Shown here: piece after piece, positions 24,542 through 36,394 of the stretch | Numbering within the stretch: the stretch's first letter is position 1 | Layout of the letters: every line of letters starts with the position of its first letter | Origin: Hyperoodon ampullatus | Taxonomy: Eukaryota; Chordata; Mammalia; Artiodactyla; Ziphiidae | DNA length: 64,000 nucleotides | Assembly: GCA_949752795.1 (NCBI GenBank) | Contig: OX457056.1 | Coordinates: 175,484,428-175,548,427, forward strand | Direction of reading: 5' to 3' | Made by a program: the position numbers and the translations under genes | The notes under the pieces: model-generated | Told to the model about the DNA's origin: nothing | What the model saw: only the letters and a program-made list of their open reading frames with translations | The model's database searches: none

Positions 24542-24574
24542 GAAATAAAAACAAAGATAAACAAATGGAACCTA

Positions 24575-25357
24575 ATGAAACTTCAAAGCTTTTGCACAGC
24601 AAAGGAAACCATAAACAAGACCAAAAGACCATCCTCAGAATGGGAGAAAATATTTGCAAATGAAGCAACTGACAAAGGATTAATCTCCAAAATTTATAAG
24701 CAGATCATGCAGCTCAATAGCAAAAAAACAAACAACCCAATCCAAAAATGGGCAGAAGACTTAAATAGGCATTTCTCCAAAGAAGATATACAGACTGCCA
24801 ACAAACACATGAAAGAATGCTCAACATCATTAATCATTAGAGAAATGCAAATCAAAACTACAATGAGATATCATCTCACACCAGTCAGAATGGCCATCAT
24901 CAAGAAATCTAGAAACAATAAATGCTGGAGAGGGTGTGGAGAAAAGGGAACACTCTTGCACTGCTGGTGGGAATGCGAATTGGTACAGCCGCTATGGAGA
25001 ACAGTATGGAGGTTCCTTAAAAAACTAAAAATAGAACTACCATATGACCCAGCAATCCCACTACTAGGCATATACCCTGAGAAAACCATAATTCAAAAAG
25101 AGACATGTACCAAAATATTCATTGCAGCTCTATTCACAATAGCCCGGAGATGGAAACAACCTAAGTGTCCATCATCAGATGAATGGTTAAAGAAGATGTG
25201 GCACATATATACAATGGAATATTACTCAGCCATAAAAAGAAATGAAACTGAGCTATTTGTAATGAGGTGGATAGACCTAGAGTCTGTCATACAGAGTGAA
25301 GTAAGTCAGAAAGAGAAAGACAAATACCGTATGCTAACACATATATATGGAATTTAA
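24575..25357 (+). pseudogene. L1-D ORF2 C-terminal fragment (260 codons open)
   Basis: Encodes the C-terminal fifth of the L1 ORF2 protein, downstream of the endonuclease and reverse-transcriptase domains. It includes the Cys/His cluster thought to bind RNA: Cys117, Cys121, His129, Cys130 and Cys134, within '[18 protein letters not shown]'. The usual ending 'LTHIYGI' is present. The ATG at 24575 is an internal methionine left by 5' truncation, not a natural start, and there is no promoter. The frame is unbroken, which fits a fairly young insertion. No enzyme activity is expected because both catalytic domains are missing. Confidence 0.93.
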
Positions 25358-25572
25358 GAAAAAAAATGTCATGAAGAACCTAGGGGTAAAACAGGAATAA
25401 AGACACAGACCTACTTGAGAATGGACTTGAGGATATGGGGAGGGGGAAGGGTAAGCTGTGACAAAGCGAAAGAGCAGCATGGACATATATACACTACCAA
25501 AGGTAAGGTAGATAGCTAGTGGGAAGCAGCCGCATAGCACAGGGAGATCAGCTTGGTGCTTTGTGACCGCCT

Positions 25573-25606
25573 GGAGGGGTGGGATAGGGAGGGTGGGAGG
25601 GAGGGA
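25573..25606 (+). other. G-rich tract in L1 3'UTR (G-quadruplex candidate)
   Basis: Runs of three or four G separated by one to three bases ('ggtgggatagggagggtggg'). A G-rich tract in this position is a known feature of mammalian L1 3'UTRs. The equivalent C-rich plus-strand tracts in L1-A and L1-B lie near 38817-38866 and 52903-52946. Confidence 0.7.
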
Positions 25607-25705
25607 GACGCAAGAGGGAAGGGATATGGGAATAGATGTATATTTATGACTGATTCACTTTGTTATAAAGCAGAAACTAATAAAAAAAAATTTTAAAAAA
25701 AAAGG

Positions 25706-25718
25706 ATGAGCATCCCAG
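25706..25718. repeat. Right target-site duplication of L1-D
   Basis: Exact copy of 24529-24541. Confidence 0.95.
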
Positions 25719-25910
25719 CAGGATGGAATCTTTTATAATGTAATATAATCATAAAAGTGGCATCCCATTACCTTTGCCATATTCCACTGGGTAGAGGAAA
25801 GTCACAGGTCCTGCTCATGCTTAAGGGTATACAATTCCACAAGGACATGCACAGCAGGAGATGGAGACCATGGGGGCCCCTTAGAATACATCTGCCACAA
25901 ATATCATACC
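25719..25910 (-). mobile_element. MaLR-type LTR, part 2
   Basis: 'tttgccatattccactgggt' and 'gtcacaggtcctgctcatgc' then 'tacatctgccaca' continue the reverse-complement LTR begun at 24150, reaching its 5' end near 25905. Confidence 0.65.
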
Positions 25911-26029
25911 TTAAACATTTTCTGTGCCCAGGTTTTAAATTTTAAGGTGACTGAGTGATGACATGGAGAGGTCAATTCATGGAAAGAAAGATTTAATGTT
26001 ACTCAAAGTTCCTCTGGTGAGGCATGACT

Positions 26030-26420
26030 TACTGAAGAGCTACAGGAGGAACATCAGGTTTCAGGAAGCAGAAGCAGGACCAGGGGATTGTTTGAGGGCT
26101 TTTATTGGGATTTCCATAGGAAAGACATGTTAGGGAGGGGTAACTAGTTTAGGATTGGATAGATTGAATAGTTTTGACTGCCTTTGGGCTAGAGGGATGA
26201 TCTCTAGTTGCCTGGCACTTGACCTTGGGATGATTAAGGCAGAGAAATATTGCCTCCTGGGCTGTAGGAATCAGATAGAGGAGGTCTGGCTCTGGATTGG
26301 TGAGTTTGCATATCAAAGTCAGCTCCAGGCTGGGCCCTTTGCTGTCTCTAAGCATTGGCTAGCTCTTGAAGGGGAATCTCTTCCCAGCCAGAAAAGTATT
26401 TTAAGACATCAACACATCAT
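26030..26420 (-). repeat. Possible old ERV LTR remnant
   Basis: 'ggcttttattgggatttcca', 'gggatgattaaggcagagaa' and 'tctggattggtgagtttgca' recall the reversed text of an old retroviral LTR. The family was not identified. The 94-codon frame at 26155-26439 lies inside it and is not considered a gene. Confidence 0.3.
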
Positions 26421-27009
26421 AACATACAGAAAATTTTAAATATGATTAAAATTAGATATCTGTATGTTTTCCTTTCTATATTTGGTACCAGGATAGAGGT
26501 GGAGGAAAAGTAAAAGAAAACAGAAAAGTAAATAGAAATAAAAGTATATGACTATACCTCAAGAAATCCATTGGCCAACTGGCTGCATCATCACCCATCT
26601 AAGCCTAAAATACAGTACTTGGACTTCCCTTTGATTCCAGGACTAAATGAGGCTGGAAGGAAAACTATTAGAAAGACCTGTATTTAGTAGAGAAAAGAGA
26701 GCAACCAGTGTAATAGTAATATGTGTGGAGAAATAGAATCCATGAGTGCAAATGAATAACATCTTCCTTTTCCATAGAATTCTTTGAGTTCTCAGTGCCA
26801 ACACAGACATTGGGCTTTTGACTAATGGCCTTTGTGAAGTAAGAAACAAAGGCTAATGAGCTCTCTCAAATACACCGAATGTGATGGTATTCTCCAGTCT
26901 TTCTCTTTTCTAACTATGCTTCTCCCAGTTTCCTTCTCTCTGCCTTCTCTCTCTCTCAAACACTTACACACTTGCCTCACACACACACCTCTTCTCATGT
27001 TCCTTCTCT

Positions 27010-27205
27010 CCTAAAGTCACACACCACACTCCAGAATCAGATAAATCTGGTTCAATCATTAGCCCAGCCATTTACTAGCTATTTTTTTCTTAATTCTTGG
27101 AAATAGGTATGCAAATACCGCTTATCTCACATGGTTATTTTGAAATTTCAATAACATGAGTAACTCACTAAACACAATGACTGTCATAGAGGGAGCATAC
27201 TGAGA
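27010..27205 (+). repeat. MIR SINE remnant
   Basis: 'actccagaatcagataaatc', 'tggttcaatcattagcccag' and 'catttactagctattt' give the 5' MIR text, with the diverged 3' half following. Confidence 0.7.
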
Positions 27206-28195
27206 ATGGTATCAATAATAATGATAATGTTGATGATGGTGATAATAATAATGACAGGGGGAAATACAGATGTGATAATGGTGACTTCCTTGCAGGGTTT
27301 TGCAGAGCAATTGCCTATGAATTAACTATTTCAGCAAGGGAAGCTATCAATCTGGCACATGATGTCCTAACCCCTTCCCTAACCCTGATTAAAGGGAAAG
27401 TTCCAGGACAAATGATGACTGGCAAAATCAATAATTCACAGTGTGACAGACTGAGATGTTGCCCAATGAAAGGAATAAAATAAAGTTCAGAGTAGATTTA
27501 GGCAAGGTGTGTTGGCTTTAGATGCTTGTTTATGTTTTAAAGGAACATCAACTGATAGATTAGTCAGAAACACTTAGTGACCACACACAGAAGAGAGTCC
27601 CAAAGGCAGTGAATTGATGCCTGGAATGCCCAAGGTTTAGGCACCTTTGATCTAACCATTTTTGGGGCACTGGGCCATTTTAAATTCACATGAACGATGG
27701 GGATTACAAGTGTGACCAATATTATCAATTCCCAGGGAGTGCTAAGAAGGCAAGTCCGGTTTGGAGGCATGAACAAGAAAGATTACTGGTGTGACCACAG
27801 GAGAGAGAGGAACCAGGAGGGACTCATGTAGAAAGAGTAAATGAGCCATTTAAATGATGTTTTTGAAAGCTTTAATGGAGCGAAACAAAGTTTACAGTAC
27901 AATTTTAAGTGAAATAAAAAAAGCAGTATTCATAATTGTATATTCAGTAAATAATTTGAAAAATACAAAATCTAGCTCATTTCTTCATTACTTCCTCATC
28001 CCTCACCACATCCACACCCAAGATAAGAAGAAAAGGTGCCATAATGTTCAGGGTTCATATCTGAGTGGTAAGGACTTAAGATAATTGTTTTTCTTCCTTC
28101 TTTATCATTTTCTGTTTTCCAAAAAGTTCACGGTATGTATGCATTAACTACACAATTGACAAAAATAAGAACAAAAAAACCCTGTTTCCTTGGTT
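27206..28195. other. Unassigned sequence
   Basis: Includes a GAT/AAT-rich patch at 27205-27255. No gene or repeat family recognised. Confidence 0.45.
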
Positions 28196-28199
28196 TATT

Positions 28200-28470
28200 A
28201 GACTCACCTACTTCACCTAGCTGACTCCTACTTAATCTCCCTGCACATTTAGCTCTTACTTTATCAAGGAAGACATCCCTCCATCCCAACAATATAATTG
28301 GAGGAGCCATGACATTATCCCCATAGCGCCCGTCTTCACCCACCACTTATTCTATGCACTGTAATTCATTTTCTTTCTCTACTAAATGGTAAGCTCTGAG
28401 AATAGGGACCATGTGTTTCTACATCACTGTTGTATTTCAGTGCTTATAATACCTGGTCCCTAGGAAGGAT
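28200..28470 (+). repeat. L2 LINE 3'-end remnant
   Basis: 'tcaaggaagacatccctcca', 'aatggtaagctctgagaata' and 'gggaccatgtgtttctacat' follow the L2 tail order (gaagccttccctga ... gtgagctccttgagggcagggac). Confidence 0.7.
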
Positions 28471-29547
28471 AGTAAAAACAAAGAAATGATGCCAAAAAAA
28501 AGAGGACATGAGAAAGGTTTAACTTTAGTGAGTAGAACCGGAAAGGGCTCCTAAGCAAAAGGGTGTCTGAAGGCAGGAGAACGAGGGCAGGGAAGAGAGT
28601 TAGTGCCTGAAGCAGTACTAGCCAGCTGAGGGCAAAGGAATGTGGAGAAAGGCAGGTTGAGCTCACCTTATGACCGCTGAAGTTCAGTAATATAGTCTTC
28701 AGCTGACAAAAGGGATGAAGAAACACTGCTCAGGCTTTGGAGGAGAGAATTGGCATGGCTGGGAAGAAATTAGGAGGAAAGGTTTTATGTCTGGGACTAG
28801 ACAGCATTATAAGTGGAAACACAGAAGGCATTACTTCAGATCTAAAATGGAAACAGAGGCTCTTGATTTTCCAGAGTCCTAAAAATGTGTGTCATCCTCC
28901 TGCTGTCACCTCTTCAGGAGACCTGGCAGCACCTTCTGCCCTCCTCACCCCAGGTAAGCTGGGAGAGGAGGAGGGATGGAGGGAGGGAGCGAGACTAATA
29001 ATCTATACAGGGGGAACCAAACGCAAGCTCTCCAGGCCCCATCACAACCAGGAGCCTCCTGCCTCACTGCTCTTTTTGAAGGGATGGTGGCTTTGTTTGT
29101 ATTCTTTTGAGGAAATCTATTTGAAAGTCAAACATTTTATCCTGGTTAACCCACTAGCTAAGCAAATAGAACCAAAGCTGACAAAATATCTCTTTAGGAC
29201 AGAACTCAAAGCCAATTGTGTCAGCTTCCTGTTTTAAAAGCTGCTTTGGTTTCTGGACCCTCTAAGAGAACGCTTGCCTCATTGAGTTAAAGCTGCTTGA
29301 AGGAGCTGAGTGTCTATCCTGGGGAATGTTATTATGTAAAAGACTGTAGGAAACAGTCTTGGGTCTTCTGCTTGGCTCTGCTGTCACGAGAGAGTTATGA
29401 CAAATCCAATGCACCACTCCAGTAATATTTTAATTACAAAGGAATTGGAGCATTAGCAAGTTATCTTCAGAACACTGAGCTTAAACTGGCCAAAGTCTAT
29501 GTCCTCCTCAACAAAATTCTTGAAGAACAGCCAGCGTTAACAACCAG
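28471..29547. other. Unassigned, mostly single-copy-looking sequence
   Basis: I recognise no repeat here. A 166-codon open frame at 28737-29237 (+) is the longest outside L1. It spans low-complexity 'ggagggatggagggagggag' sequence and has no recognisable domain, so I treat it as chance. The less repetitive character could reflect conserved non-coding DNA. Confidence 0.4.

Positions 29548-29577
<30 letters not shown>
29548..29577 (+). repeat. Orphan poly(A) tract, 30 bases
   Basis: A pure run of 30 A with no L1 or CHR sequence upstream. Such tracts normally mark a retroposon tail. 'ttatct' occurs just after the tract (29580) and also at 29461, about 80 bases before the tract begins. Confidence 0.9.
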
Positions 29578-29579
<2 letters not shown>

Positions 29580-30495
29580 TATCTAGGAGCATAAGATAAT
29601 CAAGAACCCTGCAATGTACTGCAGCCTTCTGCTTCAAATTGGAAAATGACATTTTAATCTCTCTGAGCCCACCTATTCATGGCTACTCTGAGAATTAGTT
29701 CTCATATCATATGGAAGCCTAAAATGTGTTTATGACATTAGAACATTTTAAAGTTTTGAATTGATATATTGTGGTCTGTGGTGTTTTCACTAGGTCCTTC
29801 TGGGTGAGGTGTTATGTTACGGCAGTTAGCCTTTATTTTAATTTTATTTGGATGCTGAAATGTTTTCTTGCTAACTTTTATGGACCTGAAGGAAAGTATT
29901 TGCTGATACTCACCATGTAGAATGGTTGTCAGTGTGTGTATTAGTCAGCATTCTGGATTCAAAGCAATGGAACCCGATTCTAGATCAATTCAATGGAAGT
30001 GAATGATAAGAAAGAAGTCACAGAACTGATAGAAGGCTGGAGAAGTAGGCTTACAAATGAACAGGCATCAAAAGAGCTCTAAAGTATTAGGAGGAAACAC
30101 AGCAGTAGTTCCATAGCACGAAATGTCTGACCAGCTGGAAATCAAATGATCTTTACATAACACTGCCTTCTAGAGCTACTAGGTCAAAATTCAAGGCCTC
30201 AGCATATGGGTAACCTAGAGGAGGAGAAAGAATGGAAAAGCAGCCCTACCTCACACGCTGACTATATACAATGAAGAGTTGCCCCGAAAGGACATCAAGG
30301 TGCTCTTAGGAAGGAAGAATCGAATGTGGTTAGCCAAAAGATGGTTAATAGTCATTCTGGTCTGATAATCATAGGAAAGAGATGCAGAAAGATCATTTAG
30401 AGATAGGTTAGCTTAACCTACAAATTGAACACAGCCAGGTTCCCTGATTTCAGGAAAAAATGCTAGCCAAAATATCATACTAGTGCACCAAATGC
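29578..30495. other. Unassigned sequence
   Basis: 'gtattagtcagcattctgga' at 29938 resembles the start of a common but here degraded mammalian repeat; not assigned. No gene seen. Confidence 0.4.
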
Positions 30496-30499
30496 TTTC

Positions 30500-30900
30500 A
30501 CCTGATTTTTTTAAAATGCATTTTTACCTTTTAAAAATTTGGTTTTAAATTATAAAGAAAAAATGGTGATTTTGGAAAACCTTCAAAATGCATAGAAGCA
30601 GAAACAAGAATACATATGTTATTATTCACAATTCCATCATTCCCAATACTGATGAGATTCCAGTTATTTCCTTCTGTTTCCTTTGTATGCTTATTTCCCA
30701 AATATATACACTTGTATATTCTGCTTTTCTTCGTCTTCATAAACAGAATTTTCCGTATTATTAAAAGCATCTCGTAAGTGTTATTTTAATGGTTGCATAA
30801 TATTCCGTTGTTTTGTCTATCATTAAGTCACTGTAGTCTTTGGGAAATATTTACTTTGTGTCATCATTAAAAATAAATATCAATAAACAACTTGGTATGT
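30500..30900 (-). repeat. Ancient L1M-type 3'-region remnant
   Basis: 'tggttgcataatattccgtt' followed by 'gtctatcattaagtcactgt' and 'ttgggaaatatttactttgt' matches the minus-strand text of the old L1 family seen at 8.7-9.4 kb. The 79-codon frame on the minus strand at 30531-30770 is incidental. Confidence 0.55.
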
Positions 30901-31234
30901 AAAATTTCTTTTTTCCATTCTAACAAAATATGGCTTACTTGTAGTAGAAATGTTAGATAGAAAGGTCTGAAACTTTTCAAACTCTGCTACAAGCAAACCA
31001 TATTGGATTTTCAATCCACCAGGCAAATTTGAGCAGAGCAAATCACGTATCTCCCTTCATATTTGAACATATAATAAAAAATACATGTGATCATTTAATA
31101 GTCAGTGTGGAATCTCTACTGGTTTAAACAATGCTTTCTTGTTTGTACTTCTCTGAATGTTGGTGAGCTTGGGACGGTTAATGGAAGGTATAGGAAAAGG
31201 AGTGCCAGACAGGGACCTAATTCTGAAGTCTGAA

Positions 31235-31400
31235 GTTCGTTTGTTTGTTAACTTGTGACTTGGGCAAGTTATTTAACTTCTCTCATACTCTTTCCTCATT
31301 CATAAAATAGGGAAATAATAATAACCATCATACAGTGTCATGAAGATTCAATGAAGTCATCAATGCATAAAATTGCTTTGTAAAATATAAAACTATCTTT
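31235..31400 (+). repeat. MIR SINE remnant
   Basis: 'tgtgacttgggcaagttatt', 'ttcctcattcataaaatagg' and 'taataataaccatcatacag' are clear MIR landmarks. Confidence 0.85.
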
Positions 31401-32505
31401 AAATCAAAGCGTTTTCTTAGATGTCAATATGTCTTGGAGGTTTGGGTGAGGGGAGTCCAGAAAAAGCTCATCTAAGTTCATGCCTCCTTTCACACGAGTC
31501 CAGCATCTTAAAGTACAGAAATCCCTGCTGTGTTTATGCATGCCAAATCTAATATTAGATCATCAGAGGGTGTCTAATTGAAATTAGGCCTGCTTTCCTC
31601 ACCTGGCAATGTAGTAGCAAATTAACTTTTTCTTATGTAACAGAATTGCATCTACTTCTCAGGATTTTACCAATATTAAAACTAGAGTGTGGTATAGTGA
31701 AAGAATGAAGAGAAATACTAACTTTAACCCATTATATCTCCCTCAACAATAATATTCTCAAGAAGATCCTCTCTCCGCAGATTTCTCCCACCACCTTCTT
31801 CCAAGTTCAGGATGAGTTATATCAATGGTTACAGTGCCATACAATTAAAAACATCCCAAGGGACAGATATACAAACCAAGTAACCCCACCAGGTATCACA
31901 AAGAACACCTTAGTCTCCCAGGACTAAGTGCCAATTGAGTCAGGAAGTTTGTAACTATCTATAAGCCAGTGACCTTAATATAGAATCAGGAAAAGGTCAA
32001 TGATAGGCTTTTGGGGAGATTCTAGTATGCTTTTTATTCCACTTAATAATTCCTAGAGTTCCTGAATCTCAGGACAAAACTTGTCCTGACTAGAGTGTGA
32101 TCTAAAATTGATGGAAAGCCTAGGAAGAATCCAGGTGTATTCTTGATTTTGTGTTGTAGTAAAAGTGTGTATAGTCCCCAAAGATTCATTTTCAAAAGGA
32201 ATTAATTACTAACACACCCACCCACCTCCCCAGGTAAGGGACAATAAGAAAGCATGGCTAAGGTTTTCTATGATGTTGCCTTTTAAAAATAAATTGTTTG
32301 GTAAGTTCCCTTGTAGAAATAATGGTGGATCCCTCTACAACATGACTCATTGTCATGAATCCTATTTCCCTATTTCTTAGGGAAATCACATGTTCTAAAA
32401 CAGCATAGCTCCAGGTAATAAAAGACCAATTCATATAGAAGGCAAGCACTGTTAGGGAGTTCTATATTCTTTGCCAGCTTATCTTCATGCTATTCTAAGG
32501 AACTA
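31401..32505. other. Unassigned sequence
   Basis: No gene or repeat recognised. Confidence 0.45.
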
Positions 32506-32509
32506 TGGG

Positions 32510-32770
32510 TGGCAAGATCAGGTGATTAACAACAAAAGTTCTGGAGTCAGACTGCCTTGGTTCAAAGCAAAACATCTCCATACAAAAGCAATGTGCTTTG
32601 GGGAAGATGCTAAATATGCAGAATCATAGTTTTCCTCTCTGCAACATGAGAGGAGTAATAGATTCTACATCTTAGACTTGTCATGAGTATTAAATAATTT
32701 GCATAAACCAATTACAGCAGTTCTAGAACATATTAAATGCTCAATTAGTATTTAGTGGTATTATTTTCAG
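32510..32770 (+). repeat. MIR SINE remnant
   Basis: 'agttctggagtcagactgcc', 'ttggttcaaag', 'tttcctctctgcaacatgag' and 'aaatgctcaattagtattta' span nearly a full MIR. Confidence 0.85.
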
Positions 32771-34427
32771 AACTAGAACTTCAAGAAACTGAGTAGAAAA
32801 ATAAAACCTTTCCTTAGGTAAGTAAACTTTGGAAATCATGTTATGGTTATACTTTTTTTGAGATTCACAACATAAATTTATTTATTAAAGGCTCTTAAAA
32901 GTCCTGCACATGTTTAACACAATTTTACTCAACTTAATTAACCACACACTCATTTGGAGCTTTTTATGTGCTATACCTGTTTAACATCTCTCCTCATCAT
33001 CCCCTCCAAATTAGTATTTCATTCATTCATGGAGTAATAATTCAAAATCTCCCTTTAGAAGCATACACCTTAAGACAGCATTACAGATGGCAAATCCCAC
33101 TTCTTAGGAAGTGTGAAAGTGGTCTGACTATAACATCTGTCCCCTTTCTACTCTGTATTTGAGATAGCCAAGTATACATCCTCTTCACACTTGGTTTGAG
33201 AAAATAACCTTCTTAGAGGAGAAATTTTCTCTAGACATGCTTTATAAGAAGCTTTTGTTTCCTTCTAGAATGATCACTCCATCAGAGAACCCCAAATGCC
33301 CCAGAAAAGATAATCTGCATCAATGAGATGATGTATGTGTTTTTCAAGTTACTGGTGCTTGAATTACTAAAATTCCTGAGTCTTCTATGCCCTCTTTTGC
33401 TATAAAGTTCTGGTATGGGCCTGTGCCTCTTTTCATTAAGTGAAGAGGAAAAATTTTTCCTCTCTCTTCTTTTCTTGAGGTTCAGCAGTGAACTTGACTG
33501 AGACAGTTTATGGAAAAATGCTAAGGTCATTGGTATTGGTGACCCCGGTATGTAGAGACTCCTCAAGGCTATTCCCAGAGATGTCAGAGTGCAAACCTGA
33601 CCCATGGAATTCATACTTCCTTTGCCTGCTCTTGGGTCCAGAGATTCCCTGATAAATTATTTTTTACTTACAGATGGCATATCTTTTCCACCCTCCTTTA
33701 GGCTAATCCATAAATATGCAGTGTGGTGTGGATGTGGGTGACATTTTTCTCTTAGACATTTTTGTCTACAGCAAATACCGTTTGTTCCAGGTACACTCCA
33801 GACAAAATTATGAAGGCTCAGAAGATCCTGTACTATTTCTCTGCTCAAGTTGATATAAAAAAATTTTTTTTAATGGTATAACTAGCACTCTGTGTAACTC
33901 ATGGTGTGAGTTATCACATATCCTTTGAAATTTTAAATAAAGAATAATGATTCAGGAACAAACTTATTGAAAAAACCCTTGACCCATATACTCTGGTTTG
34001 AAGAGAGGGGTATTTAGATTGGTCTGTCTTGGATTGTGTGGATTCCTAAAACCAGTCACCAGAAGTCAGCTTATGTGATGAGGCTGGGAGTGTGAGTTGA
34101 GGCTGGGAGTACGATGATAACCATGGGAATTGGGGAAAAGCAGTTCCTGTAAAGGAAATAACTGGTAGAAATTTCCAGAGGTTCACTTAAGAGGAGAAAC
34201 ACAGTAAAAGAAGAAACTTGGGGACTAGGTAGAGACCAGATAATATAGGACTTGAAGACCACATTATTAAAGGTAAAGCATAGTCAAAGACTTCAGTAAG
34301 TACCTATCATCATGGCCCAAGATGGCTCTTGGGACTTGGCCTAAGTCTCTGCTTCAAATTCACCATGAACAAATCCCCTTGTCCTGCATACTTCAGCCAC
34401 ATGACACTATACATCCCACTAAATCAC
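32771..34427. other. Unassigned sequence
   Basis: No exon or repeat recognised. The 110-codon minus-strand frame at 33282-33614 has no familiar motif. Confidence 0.45.
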
Positions 34428-34442
34428 CACGTCCAAACTTCT
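34428..34442. repeat. Target-site duplication of short CHR SINE
   Basis: 'cacgtccaaacttct' here and 'cacgtccaaccttct' at 34662-34676 differ by one base. Confidence 0.9.
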
Positions 34443-34661
34443 GTTTTTTGTTTGTCTGTTTGTTTGTTTTGCGGTACGTGGGCCTCTCACTGTTGTGGCC
34501 TCTCCCGTTGCAGAGCACAGGCTCCAGACGCGCAGGGTCAGCAGCCATGGCTCACGGGCCCAGCTGCTCCGCGGCATGTGGGATCTTTCCAGAGCGGGGC
34601 ACGAACCCGTGTCCCCTGCATCGGCAGGCAGACTCTCAATCACTGCACCACTAGGGAAACC
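34443..34661 (-). mobile_element. CHR-family SINE, short form
   Basis: Minus-strand tRNA-derived SINE. The T-rich tail is at 34443-34470 and the body 34471-34661 starts 'gcggtacgtgggcctctcac'. The tRNA-like head contains 'gaacccgtgtcccctgcatc' (B-box region) and 'ccactagggaaaccc' (5' end). A 15-base duplication with one mismatch flanks it. This ~200-bp form is the type abundant in whales and dolphins. Confidence 0.95.
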
Positions 34662-34849
34662 CACGTCCAACCTTCTTTAAGAGATATTTTGGACATATTG
34701 TTTCTACTACTTTGAATGTTTTGCACCCCCTTCATAAGATGATTCTTAAACTTCTTAAGCCTATTGGGGATTTTCCCTCAAAGCCCTTGTAACTACTTGT
34801 AAATATATATTTATCTGTGTGGTTATGTATCTATTGTGTGTCTCCACCA

Positions 34850-34970
34850 ATCAGCTTGAAGCCCTCTGAAGTCGGGACCCACATTGCTGTTGAACATCAT
34901 TTTATTCCCCTGGCTCAGCACAGTACCCCAACACTCTATATGTGCAATAAATGTTTGTAGAATGGATAGA
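34850..34970 (+). repeat. L2 LINE 3'-end remnant
   Basis: 'gctcagcacagtaccccaac' followed by 'gtgcaataaatgtttgtaga' is the L2 tail. Confidence 0.75.
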
Positions 34971-35224
34971 TTAATAAACACACCTTATATTTCAATCATT
35001 TTCTGAGTATAGAATGTCCTCTCATACTCTTGTGGTGCTGTATATTCTACACTTCCCTTCCCAGATTCTCTGCACGAATGCTTTCGCTCCTGTGTTATAA
35101 AAACTCATTTTCTTCCCCTTTTCTACACCGTACCAGGCTTTCCATTCTCTCTCAGAAAAACATACTTCCGGTATGTGACCCTAATCACCCAGTGCGCACT
35201 TCCATAATGGCAAGCCATTGCACG

Positions 35225-35365
35225 TTATTGTAAATTATGCTGCTATTACCTACTTTCACTGCGCAGTGTGTTCCTTAAGAGCAAGTAACTTTGCATCAGC
35301 AACAACTAGCAAAATGCATGCAACACAGCAGTCATTTCATAAATGTTTCTTAAATTAATGAATGA
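35225..35365 (+). repeat. L2 LINE 3'-end remnant (weak)
   Basis: 'gcagtcatttcataaatgtt' followed by 'tcttaaattaatgaatgagg' matches the last bases of L2. The upstream part is diverged. Confidence 0.5.
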
Positions 35366-35628
35366 GGTGAGAAAATAATAGTTTATTACTGAAATAGGCT
35401 ACAGAAATCCCTTTATTTTATAAATGAGAAAGTCACATTACATAATAATGTTATTTTATCTTCCAAGTCAACCAGAAGTTGAATTATGTGTCTCTCCTGG
35501 CCATCATTATATCCTAAATGTCTAGTGCTATGCACAGTATATATATCCAATGAATAATGCTTAAATGTTAAAGTTTAAAATCTCATAATCAATTAGTGAC
35601 AGTGCTAGTTTAAGAAATAAGATATTCA

Positions 35629-36000
35629 GAGGCTTCCCTGGTGGTGCAGTTGTTAAGAATCCACCTGATAATGCAGGAGACACGGGTTCGAGCCCTGGTC
35701 CAGGAAGATCCCACATGCCGTGGAGCAACTAAGCCCATGCGCCACAACTACTGAGCCTGCGCTCTAGAGCCTGCGAGCCACAACTACTGAGCCTGTGTGC
35801 CACAGCTACTGAAGCCCGCGCACCTAGAGCCTGTGCTCCGCAACAAGAGAAGACACCGCAGTGAGAAGTCCGCACACCGCAAGGAGGAGTAGCCTCCGCT
35901 CGCCACAACTAGAGAAAGCCCGCACACAGCAACGAAGAACCAATGTAGCCAATAAATTTAATTAATTTAAAAAAGAAAAAGAAATTCTTTAAAAAAAAAG
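35629..36000 (+). mobile_element. CHR-family SINE, long form
   Basis: Full-length plus-strand copy. The head is 'ggcttccctggtggtgcagt' (A-box region) with 'acacgggttcgagccctggt' (B box). Repeated 'gccacaactactgag' modules follow, then 'agagaaagcccgcacacagc', then a composite A-rich tail ending at 36000. An imperfect duplication, 'taagatattca' (35618-35628) and 'taagataatca' (36001-36011), flanks it. Confidence 0.95.
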
Positions 36001-36394
36001 TAAGATAATCAAATGCCAGATTCATTTTCTATTTCTCAATGTGTGCCTCGTTAAAAAGTGCTGTCTTCTTAGAGTTGTTTTCAAAGTAAAGGAAAACACC
36101 TATGCATTTCCAACTTAATAAAATAATCCCCCGTTATTCTGTTTCCTCCCTTTTTCTCTATTTTAAGGTTGACCTTTCTCCCTTGAAAAACCATCATAAT
36201 CTAAACTCTCCAGTTTGGATTCAGTTCAAATCCAAATCAAATAATCAACCCTGAGCACAAGGCAGTCACGGCTGTGGTTCTTGGGAAGCAAACCAGGTCA
36301 ATGCATATTGACATAAAGCTAGCATACAAGCCCCTGTGTTCCCCTGTCCATTTATAAAATACCCTCACATCTTTCAAAATCTATCTCTAGCATT

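Larger units (their letters stand above)
24542..25705 (+). mobile_element. L1-D: 5'-truncated L1 inside a MaLR LTR
   Basis: A 1.16-kb L1 3' end on the plus strand. It comprises the last ~270 codons of ORF2, a ~330-base 3'UTR and an A-rich tail at 25679-25703. A perfect 13-base duplication flanks it (24529-24541 and 25706-25718). The body is closely similar to the 3' ends of L1-A, L1-B and L1-C. It lands in an old MaLR LTR whose two halves resume on either side. Confidence 0.97.

Noticed and set aside
28737..29237. 166-codon open frame on the plus strand
   Set aside because: No recognisable domain, spans a purine-rich low-complexity stretch, and has no splice or promoter context.
34322..34715. 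Overlapping 110- and 128-codon frames on the plus strand
   Set aside because: They run antisense through a short CHR SINE; similar frames recur at the SINEs at 37.4 kb and 61.0 kb.
35629..36000. Functional tRNA gene from the A/B-box-like sequence
   Set aside because: Part of a full CHR SINE with an A-rich tail and target duplication; no intact cloverleaf expected.
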